Below are positions 10,116-19,611 of a stretch of DNA of 64,000 nucleotides, piece by piece; the first letter of the stretch is position 1, and every line of letters begins with the position of its first letter. The notes under the pieces are model-generated. The model did not search any database and was not told where the DNA came from. It saw only the letters and a program-made list of their open reading frames with translations. This DNA is from an uncultured Propionibacteriaceae bacterium. Lineage in GTDB: Bacteria > Actinomycetota > Actinomycetes > Propionibacteriales > Propionibacteriaceae. A program made the position numbers and the translations under genes. The stretch lies in contig CAMDZW010000004.1 of NCBI GenBank assembly GCA_945911015.1, forward strand, positions 111,682-175,681, given 5' to 3'.

Positions 10116-10625
10116 TCAGCCGTAGGTGTCGCGTGGCCCGCGGCCACCCTGGACCCGGCGTCGACCGCGATTCCAGGAAGGGACGTCGGGGCCGAGGACG
10201 TTGATCCGCATCACCGTGCCCTGACCGAGCTGCTCGTTGAGGCTCGCCACGATGCGGGGAGCGAGACCGCGCAGCTGGGTGGCCCAGGCGGTCGAGGTGG
10301 CACGGACGGTGATGATGTTGTCGGTGTAGGACTCTGGGGTGGTGTGCTGGGCCAGCATCGGTCCGACCAGGACCTCCCAGCGACCCAGGATGGTGTGGAC
10401 GTTGACGTCGGTGGTCCATCCCCGGGCATCCATCAGCCGGTCCATCGCCCGGCCCAACAGCTGCGGGTCACGGTCGTCGGGGTGGGCGCCGGACACCTGG
10501 ACGCCAGTGACCTTCGGTTTCGTACGGCGTCGTCTGCGGTGGGTGCTGGTGGCGCCGATCGAGGCCGCCATCTGGCGTGCGAGGTCCAACCCGGTCGGGT
10601 CGTGCTCGAGGTCCTCGTCAGCCAT
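10116..10625 (-). CDS. dciA: DciA-like protein (DUF721), replicative helicase loader
   Basis: A 169-residue protein of the DUF721/DciA family, which in bacteria without DnaC helps load the DnaB helicase. The basic linker (R-R-R-R-R-T-K-P-K) is followed by the conserved domain with W-E-V-L-V-G-P, A-Q-H-T-T-P-E and the W-A-T-Q-L-R element typical of DUF721. I start it at the ATG at 10625 (M-A-D-E-D) because the longer frame to 10661 has no homologous look and runs into the upstream gene. In most actinobacteria this gene lies between recF and gyrB; here gyrB is 3.4 kb downstream and recF is 36 kb away. Confidence 0.9.
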   Translation of the reverse strand: MADEDLEHDPTGLDLARQMAASIGATSTHRRRRRTKPKVTGVQVSGAHPDDRDPQLLGRAMDRLMDARGWTTDVNVHTILGRWEVLVGPMLAQHTTPESYTDNIITVRATSTAWATQLRGLAPRIVASLNEQLGQGTVMRINVLGPDVPSWNRGRRRVQGGRGPRDTYG

Positions 10626-10635
10626 GGGTCTGATC

Positions 10636-11615
10636 CTAATGGGGCCGACTGACAAGGTCATTCAGGATCGGCGCAATCCGGGCGGCGATGTGGGCACAGC
10701 CGGCGTCGCCCGGGTGGAGGTCGTCGACCAGCAGGTCAAGATCGTCGGGGCCGAGGAGTTCACGGCCGTCGAGCAGGTGCAGGTTGCGGTCGCCGGTGGC
10801 GGCGAGGACCTTCTGGACCCCTTCGTGCACGGCCTCCCGGATGCCGGAGACGCTGAGCCCCAGGACATTGGGCACATCACGGGCGGGGCGAGCGGCGATC
10901 GGACTGATCACCAGGAGCGGGGTTTCGGGCGCCCCTCGCGGATGGTGTCGAGGAAGCCGATCACCGCCGGGACGAGGCTACGCCGGTTGAAGGTGTCGGT
11001 GTGCAGCACGTTGATCCCGAGGCAGAGGCTGATCACGTCGGCGGGCCGGTCACGGATCAGCCGTGCCACCGGCGGATCAAAGAGGGCCGTGCTGGCAAAT
11101 CCGAAGCTGGTCAGCTCCCAACCGAGCGTCGTTGCCGTACGGACCGGCCAGGTCCCGTACGGTCCGTCGGCCTGTTTGTTCATGGTGATCGAGGAGCCGT
11201 GGGTGGTCCAGCGGATCGGGTGCGGCGCGACCGGGGTCGGGGCATCGTCATCGAGGGTCAGGCTGCGGATCCCGGCACAGCCGTACTGCGGCAGCCAGAT
11301 CTCCAGCAGTCTTCGGCCGTTGGCCGGCCCGAGCTCCACGGTGATCGGGGACGTGATCGAACGGCGTGCGACATGTTTGCCGTCGACGACGATGTCGACC
11401 GGAGACGAGTCATCGAGGTCGACGACCAGATCGAGGGTGAGCCGGGTCGCGGTGGTGTGGAAGCCGAGGCGCACCCCGGCCGGAGTGCCTCCGTACATGA
11501 TCCCGATGTCGAATCGTGGGTCACGATGGTGGTAGCGCCAGGCCCGTACGCCGCCGTCGACGAGTGGCTCGAGCTCGACGATGCCGTGCCACCACACCGG
11601 GTCGGTCAGATCCAT
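10636..11615 (-). pseudogene. SGNH/GDSL hydrolase broken by a one-base frameshift
   Basis: Two overlapping frames together make one SGNH hydrolase. The first (11615 down to 10908) has a beta-rich N-terminal domain, the nucleophile block T-H-G-S-S-I-T and an S-L-C-L-G-I-N-V block. The second (from about 10911 to 10636) continues with V-I-S-P-I-A and the catalytic D-D-L-H-P-G block V. The break lies at 10920-10930, where inserting one G (CCCGAAACC to CCCGGAAACC) would restore E-T-P-L-L-V-I-S-P, the usual text of the family. The N-terminal domain resembles SsfX3-like esterases. Either a recent inactivation or a base-call error; the catalytic residues are otherwise intact. It lies 10 bases upstream of dciA on the same strand. 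Confidence 0.8.
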
Positions 11616-11695
11616 GGCGGCGAGATTATCGAGTGGACTGCCGGTGGGTGGGCACCGCTGCGGCGGCGAGACGCGGCCGCACTACTGTTGAGGCC

Positions 11696-12193
11696 ATGGC
11701 TATCACTGCATTCAAAGGCGCCCCCGTCCAGACCGTCGGCGAGCTTCCGGCCGTCGGCTCCGCTGCACCCTCCTATGACCTGGTCGGCGACGGCCTGTCC
11801 CAGGTGACCAACGCGAACGCCGCTGGCAAGCGCGTCGTGCTGAACATCTTCCCCAGTGTCGACACCGGCGTCTGCGCCGCCAGTGTGCGCAAGTTCAACG
11901 AGCTCGCCGCCGGCCTGGAGAACACTGTCGTGCTCAACGTCTCGGCTGACCTGCCGTTCGCCCAGGCACGCTTCTGTGGCGCCGAGGGCATCGAGAACGT
12001 CGAGGTCGGATCGGCGTTCCGCTCCTCCTTCGGTCAGGACTTCGGGGTCACCATGGCCGACGGTCCGCTTGCCGGACTGTTGGCCCGGTCCGTCGTCGTG
12101 CTCGACACCGACGGCACCGTGAAGTACACCCAGTTGGTCGACGAGGTCACCACCGAGCCCAACTACGACGCCGCGATCGCTGCCCTCGGCTGA
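11696..12193 (+). CDS. tpx: Thiol peroxidase, atypical 2-Cys peroxiredoxin
   Basis: A 165-residue peroxiredoxin that reduces hydroperoxides with thioredoxin as donor. The peroxidatic Cys is in S-V-D-T-G-V-C-A (about residue 60) and the resolving Cys is in A-R-F-C-G-A-E-G (about 94), the Tpx spacing. The length and the N-terminal V-G-D/A-x-A-P-S-Y pattern match the family. The ATG at 11696 is preferred; upstream codons in the frame are Arg-rich and look non-coding. It is monocistronic, convergent with the large lyase gene (8 bases between stops), and divergent from the SGNH pseudogene. Confidence 0.95.
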   Translation: MAITAFKGAPVQTVGELPAVGSAAPSYDLVGDGLSQVTNANAAGKRVVLNIFPSVDTGVCAASVRKFNELAAGLENTVVLNVSADLPFAQARFCGAEGIENVEVGSAFRSSFGQDFGVTMADGPLAGLLARSVVVLDTDGTVKYTQLVDEVTTEPNYDAAIAALG

Positions 12194-12201
12194 GGCGCCG
12201 C

Positions 12202-15200
12202 TCAGTCGACCAACACAGCGTCGAAGGTGAAGTAGGCATTCCGGGCAGCTGACCTCTTCTCACCCGTGGCCACGATCGTCACCACATGGACACCCTCGGT
12301 CAGAGTCCCGGAACGGAACACCTCCCGCTGGTAGACCGGTGACGCAGCATAGGTGTCGACCGTGTCGAGCAACTCCCCGTCACAATGGATCTCGACGAAC
12401 CCGTTGTCCACCGCACTCGTGGCCAGGACCGCGAAACCCGTGCCGTGGAAGGGAATCTCCACAGTGGCTCCTGCCGACTCGAGTCGCTTGACGGTGCCAC
12501 CGTAGTAGTTGGAGTTCGAGAACGCCTTCATGGCCCCGGAGTACTGGACGAGTGGATCACCGTCGTCGACGGCATCGACCTGCTGAGGCACGAGAGTGAA
12601 GCCGACCGCAGTCGAAACACCGCCCGTCTGGTCGAGGGCATGGATCACCCAGGTCCCCACACCGAGGCCGTTGGTGCTGAACTGGCCGCTGCCGGCGTCC
12701 ACCTCAGGCACGACGAGACCATGTTCGGCCGAGGCAGCAACGATGGCGTCGGCGATCGGGACGGTGCCTGTCGGGACGATGTGCAGGTCACACGCGACGG
12801 AGCAGGTGAAGCCCAGCTGACCTCCCACGACCTGATGGCCGGTGACCTCCGACAGCACCGGGGGCGTCGCCCGGCCCACCCGTAGGTCGAGCACCACCGA
12901 TCCCCCGTCGGTGACGACGCCAGCCGCCGACACCGTACGAAGGAATCCTTCCTTGGAGACAGTGACATGTCGGGTGCCGACCGGGACCCCGGTCAGGGTG
13001 TAGGTGCCGTCGGCGGCGGTTGTCGTCGCCGTCCCCGGCAGACCGCTGACCGCGACCGACGCCTCAGTGAACGGTGCGTCGTCGGGACCGGTCACTGTGC
13101 CGGTGACGGTGCCGGTCGCCAGTTGCGGGTCGGTTGCCGGACCGTCCCACTCGGTGAGCAGTGCGATCCGCCATGAGTGTGTGCCGGTGGGCCAGCGAGT
13201 CCCGGGGTAGGAGGTCTGATGGCTGCCACCGGCTCCGCCGAAGGCAAATCCGGGATCCTGATCGGCCAACACCAGAACCGTCGACCCGTCGGACGAGGTC
13301 ACCTCGCCGACCAGGAAGGCGCGGGTTCGACCGTCAGGGTGAGTCACCACGACGTGATGCCCGGCGGCCTCCGCCGGCACCGGTGCATCGACGACAAGCG
13401 CGTCGATGTCGTCGCCTGCGACGCGTTGCATCGTGCCAGTCACCAACCCGGTCACCTCACCGGCCCCACTCACCGAGAGCGGCCCCACCGTCAGCTCGGT
13501 GCCACCCACCAGCTGGACTGCCGAGACCTGTCCGTCGACCATCCGAATCAGGCCGAGCTCTCCTCGTACAGTCGTGCCGGCGCCCGTGATCGTTGACTGT
13601 GGGTGTCGAGGATTGCTGACGACCAGATCGATCACATTGCCATGGCTGATCTGGACCGCCACGGCCCCTGCCGGCGCATCGGTGATGGGCAGTCGGTCGA
13701 CGGCCTCGATCCGATGCCCGTTGAGCTCGGCGTGAGGCTCGAGGGTGGTGACGAAGGTGCTGGCCAGATTGCTGCCCTCACGGCGATGTACGAGCTTGGG
13801 AAGGTCGTACAGCTCGACATCGTCGTTGTTGTCGCGACCGGATCCGTACAGGCGGGTCGTCCTCAGTGAGGGCGCCCGACCGAGGAACAGTTCGTCGCCG
13901 GCCTCGGCGGTGCCGATCACCCCGAGACAGGCGCGGGCCCCTGTGGAGTCAAAGGTCGCCAGGGTGACCTCATAGCCACCGTCGGGCTCACCGCGCTGGA
14001 CGTCGCGGACGTAGATGTAGGCCGGATAGTGGCCCTCGGCGCTTCCGGACTCGCCCTGATGGGTCGCTTCGACGGCCGTGACACCGGGCGGGAGGAGGCG
14101 ATCACCATACGGCGACATCTCCACCTCGGTGAGGAAGTAGGCATCGCGATTGGCATCACCGTTGAGGGTGTACTCGTGTCGCTGACCGCCGCTGACCCGG
14201 AACAGGTCGAGGACGTAGCCCTGGTCGCCGTCGATGTCGAACGGAATGTGCCACAGTTCACGGCTGTACTCGCTCGTGACCGCATAGGCGTGGCTCTGGT
14301 TGGCCCGAGTGATCCGCGCAGCACCGTTGACGACGAACTGTTCGACCGCGCCACCGTGTTTTGCTGCGCCCGCAGAGGTTGTGTTGGCCGCATCAACCAC
14401 AACGGTGTTGTGGCCCAGGGTCGAGATGGCGAAGTAGCGTCGCTTGGAATGGGTGTAGCCCAGATCCGGGAGCAACTCCTGCCCACGGGCCCAGAGGCTC
14501 AGGTTCAACGCATCAGCGTGATCATGTCCGTACAGCGGCGGGAAACCCAGGTACACCTGCTCCTGGTCGTCGCCCTCACCGCGCGTCAGTCGGGCAACAC
14601 CACTGGCTGGCAACACAAACGAGCCTGCCGCCAGATCGGCCTGGCCAATGGCCGTGCTGGCCCAGGTGTCCTTCAGCGGGAAGGTCCGGCTGTCGGGATA
14701 GACCAGCTGACGTGAGATCTGGAATGCTCGGTCGAGCACCGGATACGCCCCGGACAGGTCAAGGTTGTCGAACCGGACCCCGGTGCGCGGTGACACATAG
14801 CCCGCAGGGTCGGTGTAGCCCTGCAGATTGTCGATGGCCTGCTGAAGTCCGTTGGTCGACTGCCGGTGATACGACAGGGCGACCTCGAACCATCCACCGT
14901 CGGAGAGGTGCCGCTTGGTCGTGTAGTCCTCGATCCAGCTGATCGCTCGGTGGGTCGGATCCGGATCCCCCAACGCCTTGCCCATGGCAATCAGGCCCGC
15001 CCAGATGGAGAAGTCCATGTTGGCCAGGGTCACCGGGTAGCTGAACAGATAGTCCGCCGACGGGAGGAACATTCCCTCGACCAGGCGCTGCTCCACATCG
15101 ACACCGAGCTCATCGCTCAGCACCTGCAAGGCATCGGTCTGGACGACCACACCGTACGCGCGCAGCAGCGGCCCCAGCGAGGAGAGATCGTTGAGGTGCC

Positions 15201-16878
15201 ATCGGTCCCAGACCCCTCCCCAGTAGTTGTAGGGCGGGCCGGAGGTGGCGTCGAGCAGGAAGTTGTACCAGACCTCGTCCGTGGTCGGGACATAGGCCGG
15301 ATAGACCTCGGTGAAGCGGTGCAGGAGCCGCGCTGCACCGAGTGGATCGTTCGCGGCGACGTTCGGTGTCTGGCCGACAACATGCTTCTTCTGCAGGAAC
15401 CACAGGTGGGAGCTGAGGAAGTAGCGCAGCCCGTTCTCATCCTGGTGGTACGTGTATTCACGTTCCTGCCCGTCACGGCCCACCACCGTGAGCGACTCGG
15501 TCTCGGGATAGGTGTCCACATCGAGCGGCTGCCCGGTTTCGGCGACGACCAGGCGTTCACCGTCGGTCGAGAGCGTGTACAGCCCATCGGGTCTCAGTTC
15601 CTCGCCTCGGTCGGGTCGGCCGACAAACCGGAAGCCCGGCATGGGCGGGATCAGGCCAAGCAACCTCTCCACCTCCGGCGAGGCCGGGGTCGGTGTCACC
15701 GAAGTCTGTGCCGGCCGCGGTGGCACGAACCCTTGGGCAGCTGCCCCTGCACGGACGAGGTCCTCACGGTCGAAGCTGAGGATCGTCACCACCTGTTGGG
15801 ATCCGTCGTGGTCGGCGGTGACCCGCAGTTGGTACGAGGCAGCGATCCTCGGTGCCGGGTGCTGGAAGGACAATGTCACCACATCGTCATCAGCAGATTG
15901 GTCGATCTCGAGCGGCAACCAGGGCCCGTCGGCCTCCTTCCACGCGATCTGCATGGGGGTGACCCTCGGGCTGTACAACTTGCGGAGTCGACTGTGGCCG
16001 GTCGGCGTGGCGGTGAAGGTCAGGGTCTTGCTGTCGAAGCCTGTGGTGGTGAGTTGCCAGTTGCCCGGATCGCCGAGGTTGCCTTCGGCTGGCGCGTCGA
16101 ACAGGAGACTGCCGAGCCGACCTTGGTCGGTGACATTGCCCGACCAGGTGACTTTCCCGCCGCTGCGGTCCATGTAGCGCGCAGTCCGGATCGGATACCA
16201 CGACCGCAGAGGGACGGTGTTGACATTGTGCACGTGGATCACATTGACCCGCCACTCGTCACCTTCGGTCGGGCTGGATCCCAAGCTGGCAAAGGGAATC
16301 GCGACCTCGACGCTGAACCGGTCGTTGGCGTCATCGCGATCGGTCGCAACCTGATAGTTGTCGACGTCGGTGCGAGCAGGCTGGTCCCGAGGCTGGAAGG
16401 CACGGTCCCACTCGGTCTCGGTCTCCCGTTCTGGACTGACCGGCACGGTGACCACCTGATGGTCCGGCCCTTCGCCGCTGGTGGAGACAAGAATCTCAAC
16501 CAGCGCAAGGGTTTCACGTTCCGACGCAGTGAATTCGCCGCCCACGTACAGGTGAGTCGCAGTCCGTCCCAGTCGATAGGTCGGACCGTCCTCGACCAGC
16601 TCGTCGCGAAAGGTCGTGCGAAATCCGGAGAGCACCGCCGCAGTGGCCCACGCCGCGTCGCTGAGCGTCCCGTCGATCGACGGCCCGTCGGACCACAGCG
16701 GCACCCGAGCCCACCGATCGACGTGGATGACAACCCCAGCCTCACCCGGCCCCTGAGTGCTTGGGTCCTCGGCATGCGCCGGTCGAGCGGTCACACCCAC
16801 ATGAGCCGCTGCGAGCCCCACTCCGGTCGTTGCGAAGAGCCGTCGGCGGCTCACCGTCACATCGCCCAAGCTGGTCAT
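12202..16878 (-). CDS. Secreted multidomain heparinase II/III-family polysaccharide lyase
   Basis: A 1558-residue exported protein. In order: a twin-arginine signal (S-R-R-R-L-F, cleavage likely after A-H-A near 37); a CBM9-like domain (about 50-260, with I-D-G-T-L-S-D-A-A-W); a linker and an alpha-toroid region (about 420-760); a heparinase II/III C-terminal beta-sandwich (G-H-D-H-A-D-A-L-N-L and L-G-H-N-T-V-V-V-D, near 770-850); a carboxypeptidase-regulatory-like domain (about 1310-1390, D-G-T-Y-T-L-T-G-V-P-V-G); and a C-terminal carbohydrate-binding-like domain. The ATG at 16878 has AGGAGA upstream; the longer frame to 16911 lacks this. Substrate probably an acidic glycan, but heparin, alginate, ulvan and oligouronide lyases share the fold. 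Family assignment is good; specificity is unknown. Confidence 0.85.
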   Translation of the reverse strand: MTSLGDVTVSRRRLFATTGVGLAAAHVGVTARPAHAEDPSTQGPGEAGVVIHVDRWARVPLWSDGPSIDGTLSDAAWATAAVLSGFRTTFRDELVEDGPTYRLGRTATHLYVGGEFTASERETLALVEILVSTSGEGPDHQVVTVPVSPERETETEWDRAFQPRDQPARTDVDNYQVATDRDDANDRFSVEVAIPFASLGSSPTEGDEWRVNVIHVHNVNTVPLRSWYPIRTARYMDRSGGKVTWSGNVTDQGRLGSLLFDAPAEGNLGDPGNWQLTTTGFDSKTLTFTATPTGHSRLRKLYSPRVTPMQIAWKEADGPWLPLEIDQSADDDVVTLSFQHPAPRIAASYQLRVTADHDGSQQVVTILSFDREDLVRAGAAAQGFVPPRPAQTSVTPTPASPEVERLLGLIPPMPGFRFVGRPDRGEELRPDGLYTLSTDGERLVVAETGQPLDVDTYPETESLTVVGRDGQEREYTYHQDENGLRYFLSSHLWFLQKKHVVGQTPNVAANDPLGAARLLHRFTEVYPAYVPTTDEVWYNFLLDATSGPPYNYWGGVWDRWHLNDLSSLGPLLRAYGVVVQTDALQVLSDELGVDVEQRLVEGMFLPSADYLFSYPVTLANMDFSIWAGLIAMGKALGDPDPTHRAISWIEDYTTKRHLSDGGWFEVALSYHRQSTNGLQQAIDNLQGYTDPAGYVSPRTGVRFDNLDLSGAYPVLDRAFQISRQLVYPDSRTFPLKDTWASTAIGQADLAAGSFVLPASGVARLTRGEGDDQEQVYLGFPPLYGHDHADALNLSLWARGQELLPDLGYTHSKRRYFAISTLGHNTVVVDAANTTSAGAAKHGGAVEQFVVNGAARITRANQSHAYAVTSEYSRELWHIPFDIDGDQGYVLDLFRVSGGQRHEYTLNGDANRDAYFLTEVEMSPYGDRLLPPGVTAVEATHQGESGSAEGHYPAYIYVRDVQRGEPDGGYEVTLATFDSTGARACLGVIGTAEAGDELFLGRAPSLRTTRLYGSGRDNNDDVELYDLPKLVHRREGSNLASTFVTTLEPHAELNGHRIEAVDRLPITDAPAGAVAVQISHGNVIDLVVSNPRHPQSTITGAGTTVRGELGLIRMVDGQVSAVQLVGGTELTVGPLSVSGAGEVTGLVTGTMQRVAGDDIDALVVDAPVPAEAAGHHVVVTHPDGRTRAFLVGEVTSSDGSTVLVLADQDPGFAFGGAGGSHQTSYPGTRWPTGTHSWRIALLTEWDGPATDPQLATGTVTGTVTGPDDAPFTEASVAVSGLPGTATTTAADGTYTLTGVPVGTRHVTVSKEGFLRTVSAAGVVTDGGSVVLDLRVGRATPPVLSEVTGHQVVGGQLGFTCSVACDLHIVPTGTVPIADAIVAASAEHGLVVPEVDAGSGQFSTNGLGVGTWVIHALDQTGGVSTAVGFTLVPQQVDAVDDGDPLVQYSGAMKAFSNSNYYGGTVKRLESAGATVEIPFHGTGFAVLATSAVDNGFVEIHCDGELLDTVDTYAASPVYQREVFRSGTLTEGVHVVTIVATGEKRSAARNAYFTFDAVLVD

Positions 16879-16999
16879 GTCTCTCCTCTGAGATGTCCCA
16901 GGATCGTCCATGGAACCGATCCATCAGAATGATCCATCTGACTGACTCAAGATGACGCATCGCGAATCAAACCGCAAGACCTTGACGAAGAATCGAGAT

Positions 17000-17015
17000 G
17001 ATTCGTATACGAATC
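17000..17015. promoter_or_regulatory. Perfect 16-bp palindrome upstream of the lyase gene
   Basis: GATTCGTATACGAATC reads the same on both strands. It lies 122 bases upstream of the lyase ATG (16878) and beyond the stop of the membrane gene at 17082. Extra CGAATC/GAATCG half-sites occur at about 16968 and 16990. A dimeric repressor or activator operator is the simplest reading; which regulator binds is unknown. Confidence 0.5.
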
Positions 17016-17081
17016 GGGGTGCGTGGTCCAGTGTTGGCCGACCCGGAGCTGGGATCGGCGGACTGCCAGTTCGTACGAGAG

Positions 17082-17552
17082 TCAGCGTTCGATGACGCGC
17101 AGCGACTCGATGGCGTCAGTGCATGCAACGAAATCGGACATGCTGGCGAAGTGGGGGCTACGGAGCCGAACCGTGCTGCCGGAATGCTTGATCTGGTAGG
17201 TGTGGATGCCGTTGTAGCTCTGCATCGAGGTCTTGCGGATCTGCCGTGGGTCGATCGTGACCACCGCACGGCTGTACTCACCCTTGGGGACCTGGATCAG
17301 GTCCGGGGTGATGACCACCTCGCGGGCACCGGCCATCCTCGACACGATCGCCATGATCAGCAACATCAGCCCGAGCAGGACGAAGAAGCCGTAGAACCAG
17401 CGCGCCGTCTCCGGCTCAAGCTCGACGGCGTACAGCCTGATCGCCCAGCCGTCCCAGATGCACCAGGCACCGCCGGCGACGAAGACCAATCCCAGGAGCA
17501 CCGCCATCACGAAGGTGCCGACACGAGTGACGTAGGCAAAGCGCAGTTCCAT
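17082..17552 (-). CDS. Two-helix membrane protein, unknown function
   Basis: A 156-residue protein with two transmembrane helices (about 13-35 and 50-72) and a C-terminal cytoplasmic domain (V-V-I-T-P-D-L-I-Q-V-P, then beta-strand pattern) that looks like a bacterial PH-like domain. The start is ATG 17552 (M-E-L-R-F-A-Y); the open frame runs further to 17741, but that part is Arg/Cys-rich and lacks coding bias. The gene is convergent with nothing on its left except the lyase promoter region, and divergent from the sigma-factor gene. No function can be assigned. Confidence 0.65.
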   Translation of the reverse strand: MELRFAYVTRVGTFVMAVLLGLVFVAGGAWCIWDGWAIRLYAVELEPETARWFYGFFVLLGLMLLIMAIVSRMAGAREVVITPDLIQVPKGEYSRAVVTIDPRQIRKTSMQSYNGIHTYQIKHSGSTVRLRSPHFASMSDFVACTDAIESLRVIER

Positions 17553-17792
17553 GGGATCTCCATCAGGCGGGATGGAACAGAGCCTACCGATCAAATGCCC
17601 GGCCGAGATCAGATCTCGTGACGTCCGGCCCGGCGTCCCGTCGACAGTCCAGCCACGCCTCCAGGGGCAAGCAGCAGCGCGAGGCTGATGGCAACCAAGG
17701 GTGCGACCGCGGGGGCACCGACGGCCGACGTTACGACTCATTGATTCTCAAGGCAATAGGTCGTCACATGGTGAGAAGTTCGACCGGGCACA

Positions 17793-18374
17793 ATGGCGGA
17801 CAACGAATGGTCGGTCTCGTTCGTCTTGGCAGTGACGGATGGAGGACCCGTGGACGATCCCGATGTGCTCGGTGAGCTCGTACGCCACCGGTGGCGGGCA
17901 CTGGTGGGATACGGCCATGTCCTGTGCGGCGAGGTCACCGAGGCCGAGGAACTCGTCTCCGAGGCGGTGCTGCGCACCTTTGCTCGCCGGCGAGTCCGGG
18001 AGACCGGGGCGGCGGAATCGTACGTACGCAGCACGATGTTGAGGCTCTACATCGACGGCTGGCGGCGGCAACGGCGCTGGTTCGGTCTGCGCGCCCGCGT
18101 CGTCCAGCCCGACCGAGTCGAACCGGTCGATCTGGCCGATCGTCTGACCGTACGGGAAGCGCTCGCCTCCCTGCCACGCAGGGAAAGGGCCTGCGTCGTG
18201 CTGCGCTACTGGGACGACTTCACGGTCCCCCGGATCGCGGCCGAACTCGATCTGGCCGAAGGCACGGTGAAGCGCTATCTCAACCAGGCGATGGCCCGGC
18301 TGGGAGATTCCCTCCGTCCCGATGACGATGCCGCTGTGGTGTCGCCGACCTCGAAACGGGAGCAGCTGTCATGA
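17793..18374 (+). CDS. ECF RNA polymerase sigma factor (SigE-like family)
   Basis: A 193-residue sigma factor. Region 2 appears as H-R-W-R-A-L-V-G-Y-G and E-A-E-E-L-V-S-E-A-V, followed by Y-V-R-S-T-M-L-R-L-Y-I-D-G-W. Region 4 reads L-P-R-R-E-R-A-C-V-V-L-R-Y-W-D, then an HTH in V-P-R-I-A-A-E-L and G-T-V-K-R-Y-L. This pattern matches the actinobacterial SigE-type ECF group. It overlaps the next gene, a membrane protein, by four bases (ATGA, 18371-18374). By family precedent the neighbour may be its anti-sigma factor. ECF factors commonly autoregulate; I could not define its promoter motif. Confidence 0.9.
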   Translation: MADNEWSVSFVLAVTDGGPVDDPDVLGELVRHRWRALVGYGHVLCGEVTEAEELVSEAVLRTFARRRVRETGAAESYVRSTMLRLYIDGWRRQRRWFGLRARVVQPDRVEPVDLADRLTVREALASLPRRERACVVLRYWDDFTVPRIAAELDLAEGTVKRYLNQAMARLGDSLRPDDDAAVVSPTSKREQLS

Positions 18375-19528
18375 CGGACTGGAAGGATGAACTCTCCGCA
18401 CTCGATGCCGAAGGGCAGGAACGGGCGGCCGGCCCGGATCTGGACGTGCTCCGCACTCGGGTGCGGCGCCGGCGGGCCGTGCGGACTGTGGTCCCTTCCG
18501 CTGTGGCGGCTGTGATCATCGTGGTTCTGGCGTCGATCTTGGTGCCGTTGCGGGGCCCGCAGCCACGTCCGGCGGCACCGGTCGAGGGGTGTGGACAGAC
18601 GGTCCAGCAGGCGGCTCGTACGGCATTCGGGGTGGCGGAAGTCCACGACTCCGGAGAGGGACCGGTCACCTTCGAGCTGAGTGGCAACGCCGTCCTTGAC
18701 ACCGGACTCGACAGCACTGGATTTGGCAGCCAGATCCGCACCGACGACTCCTATGCACTGGTGCGCTCGAACAACACCACGATGGCCGCCTGGTTGACGA
18801 TCGATGGCGAGGTCGTCGCAGTCCTGCGCCCCGAACACGTGGGTGACATCACTGGACCGATCGCTTCCGATCCGATGCAGTGGTTCGACACCGGGTGGCG
18901 GGTCGAAGGCTGTGGTGGCCAGGCGATCGAGGCGGGCGAGTACGAGATCGTCGCAGCTGTCGCCATTGCCCCGGGCCAGGATCGGACAGCGAGCGCCACA
19001 GCGGTGGTGTTGTCCGAGCCGTACGGGATCCGATTCGAGGACCCCGACCCCTATCGCAATCTCGGCTGGTGCGCGGGTCCGGACTGGCCCGGCGAGCAGG
19101 TCGTCGAGGACACTGACGGTTGGAAGCTCGGCCTGCGTCTCGACAGCAACATGCCGACCGAGATCAACCGTGACGAGCTGTCGTCACTCCAGGCCGATGT
19201 GTTCGTCACCAATCGCAGCGGCGGCCCCCTGAACGGGTCGACCGGACATCCGGTGATGGCCGTCGTCGCCGACGGCACGGTGATCGGAGGCACGCAAGGG
19301 GTGCTCGACATCGCGCTCGTGGCCGACTTCGACACCGACGCGACCATCACGTACGAAGCTGGAAGCTTCCTCACGCTGTGTGACGGCAGCCCGCTGCCGA
19401 AGGGGACCTACGAGCTGTATGCGGTGATGGAGTTCTTCTTCGACACCCCGGCCGGCGAGGACGGGCCCGAAGGCGACCGGACCGACGTCCGGGCGGTCGG
19501 CGGGCCGTGGAAGTTCACGGTGAACTGA
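18371..19528 (+). CDS. Membrane protein coupled to the ECF sigma factor, possible anti-sigma factor
   Basis: A 385-residue bitopic protein: about 40 cytoplasmic residues (M-T-D-W-K-D-E-L-S-A-L-D), one transmembrane helix at about 42-62 and a large outside region. The outside region begins with C-G-Q-T-V-Q-Q-A-A-R-T-A-F-G-V and contains several paired Cys. The ATGA overlap with the sigma gene and the N-in topology fit an anti-sigma factor, but I see no zinc-binding H-x3-C-x2-C motif, so the role is inferred from context only. The extracytoplasmic part is paralogous to the next gene (19612-20712). Confidence 0.75.
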   Translation: MTDWKDELSALDAEGQERAAGPDLDVLRTRVRRRRAVRTVVPSAVAAVIIVVLASILVPLRGPQPRPAAPVEGCGQTVQQAARTAFGVAEVHDSGEGPVTFELSGNAVLDTGLDSTGFGSQIRTDDSYALVRSNNTTMAAWLTIDGEVVAVLRPEHVGDITGPIASDPMQWFDTGWRVEGCGGQAIEAGEYEIVAAVAIAPGQDRTASATAVVLSEPYGIRFEDPDPYRNLGWCAGPDWPGEQVVEDTDGWKLGLRLDSNMPTEINRDELSSLQADVFVTNRSGGPLNGSTGHPVMAVVADGTVIGGTQGVLDIALVADFDTDATITYEAGSFLTLCDGSPLPKGTYELYAVMEFFFDTPAGEDGPEGDRTDVRAVGGPWKFTVN

Positions 19529-19611
19529 GGCCGATCCCGACCGGCGGCCGATGATCCGTGCGAGACTCTGGGTGATTGGTCAATGACATGGTCGTCGAAC
19601 GGAGAATCACC

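Noticed and set aside
10920..10930. Programmed -1 frameshift in the SGNH gene
   Set aside because: There is no canonical X-XXY-YYZ slippery heptamer and no clear downstream pseudoknot; a simple one-base loss explains it better.
14866..16932. 688-residue plus-strand frame over the lyase
   Set aside because: Shadow of the heparinase-type gene; Gly/Arg/Val-rich composition with no domain pattern.
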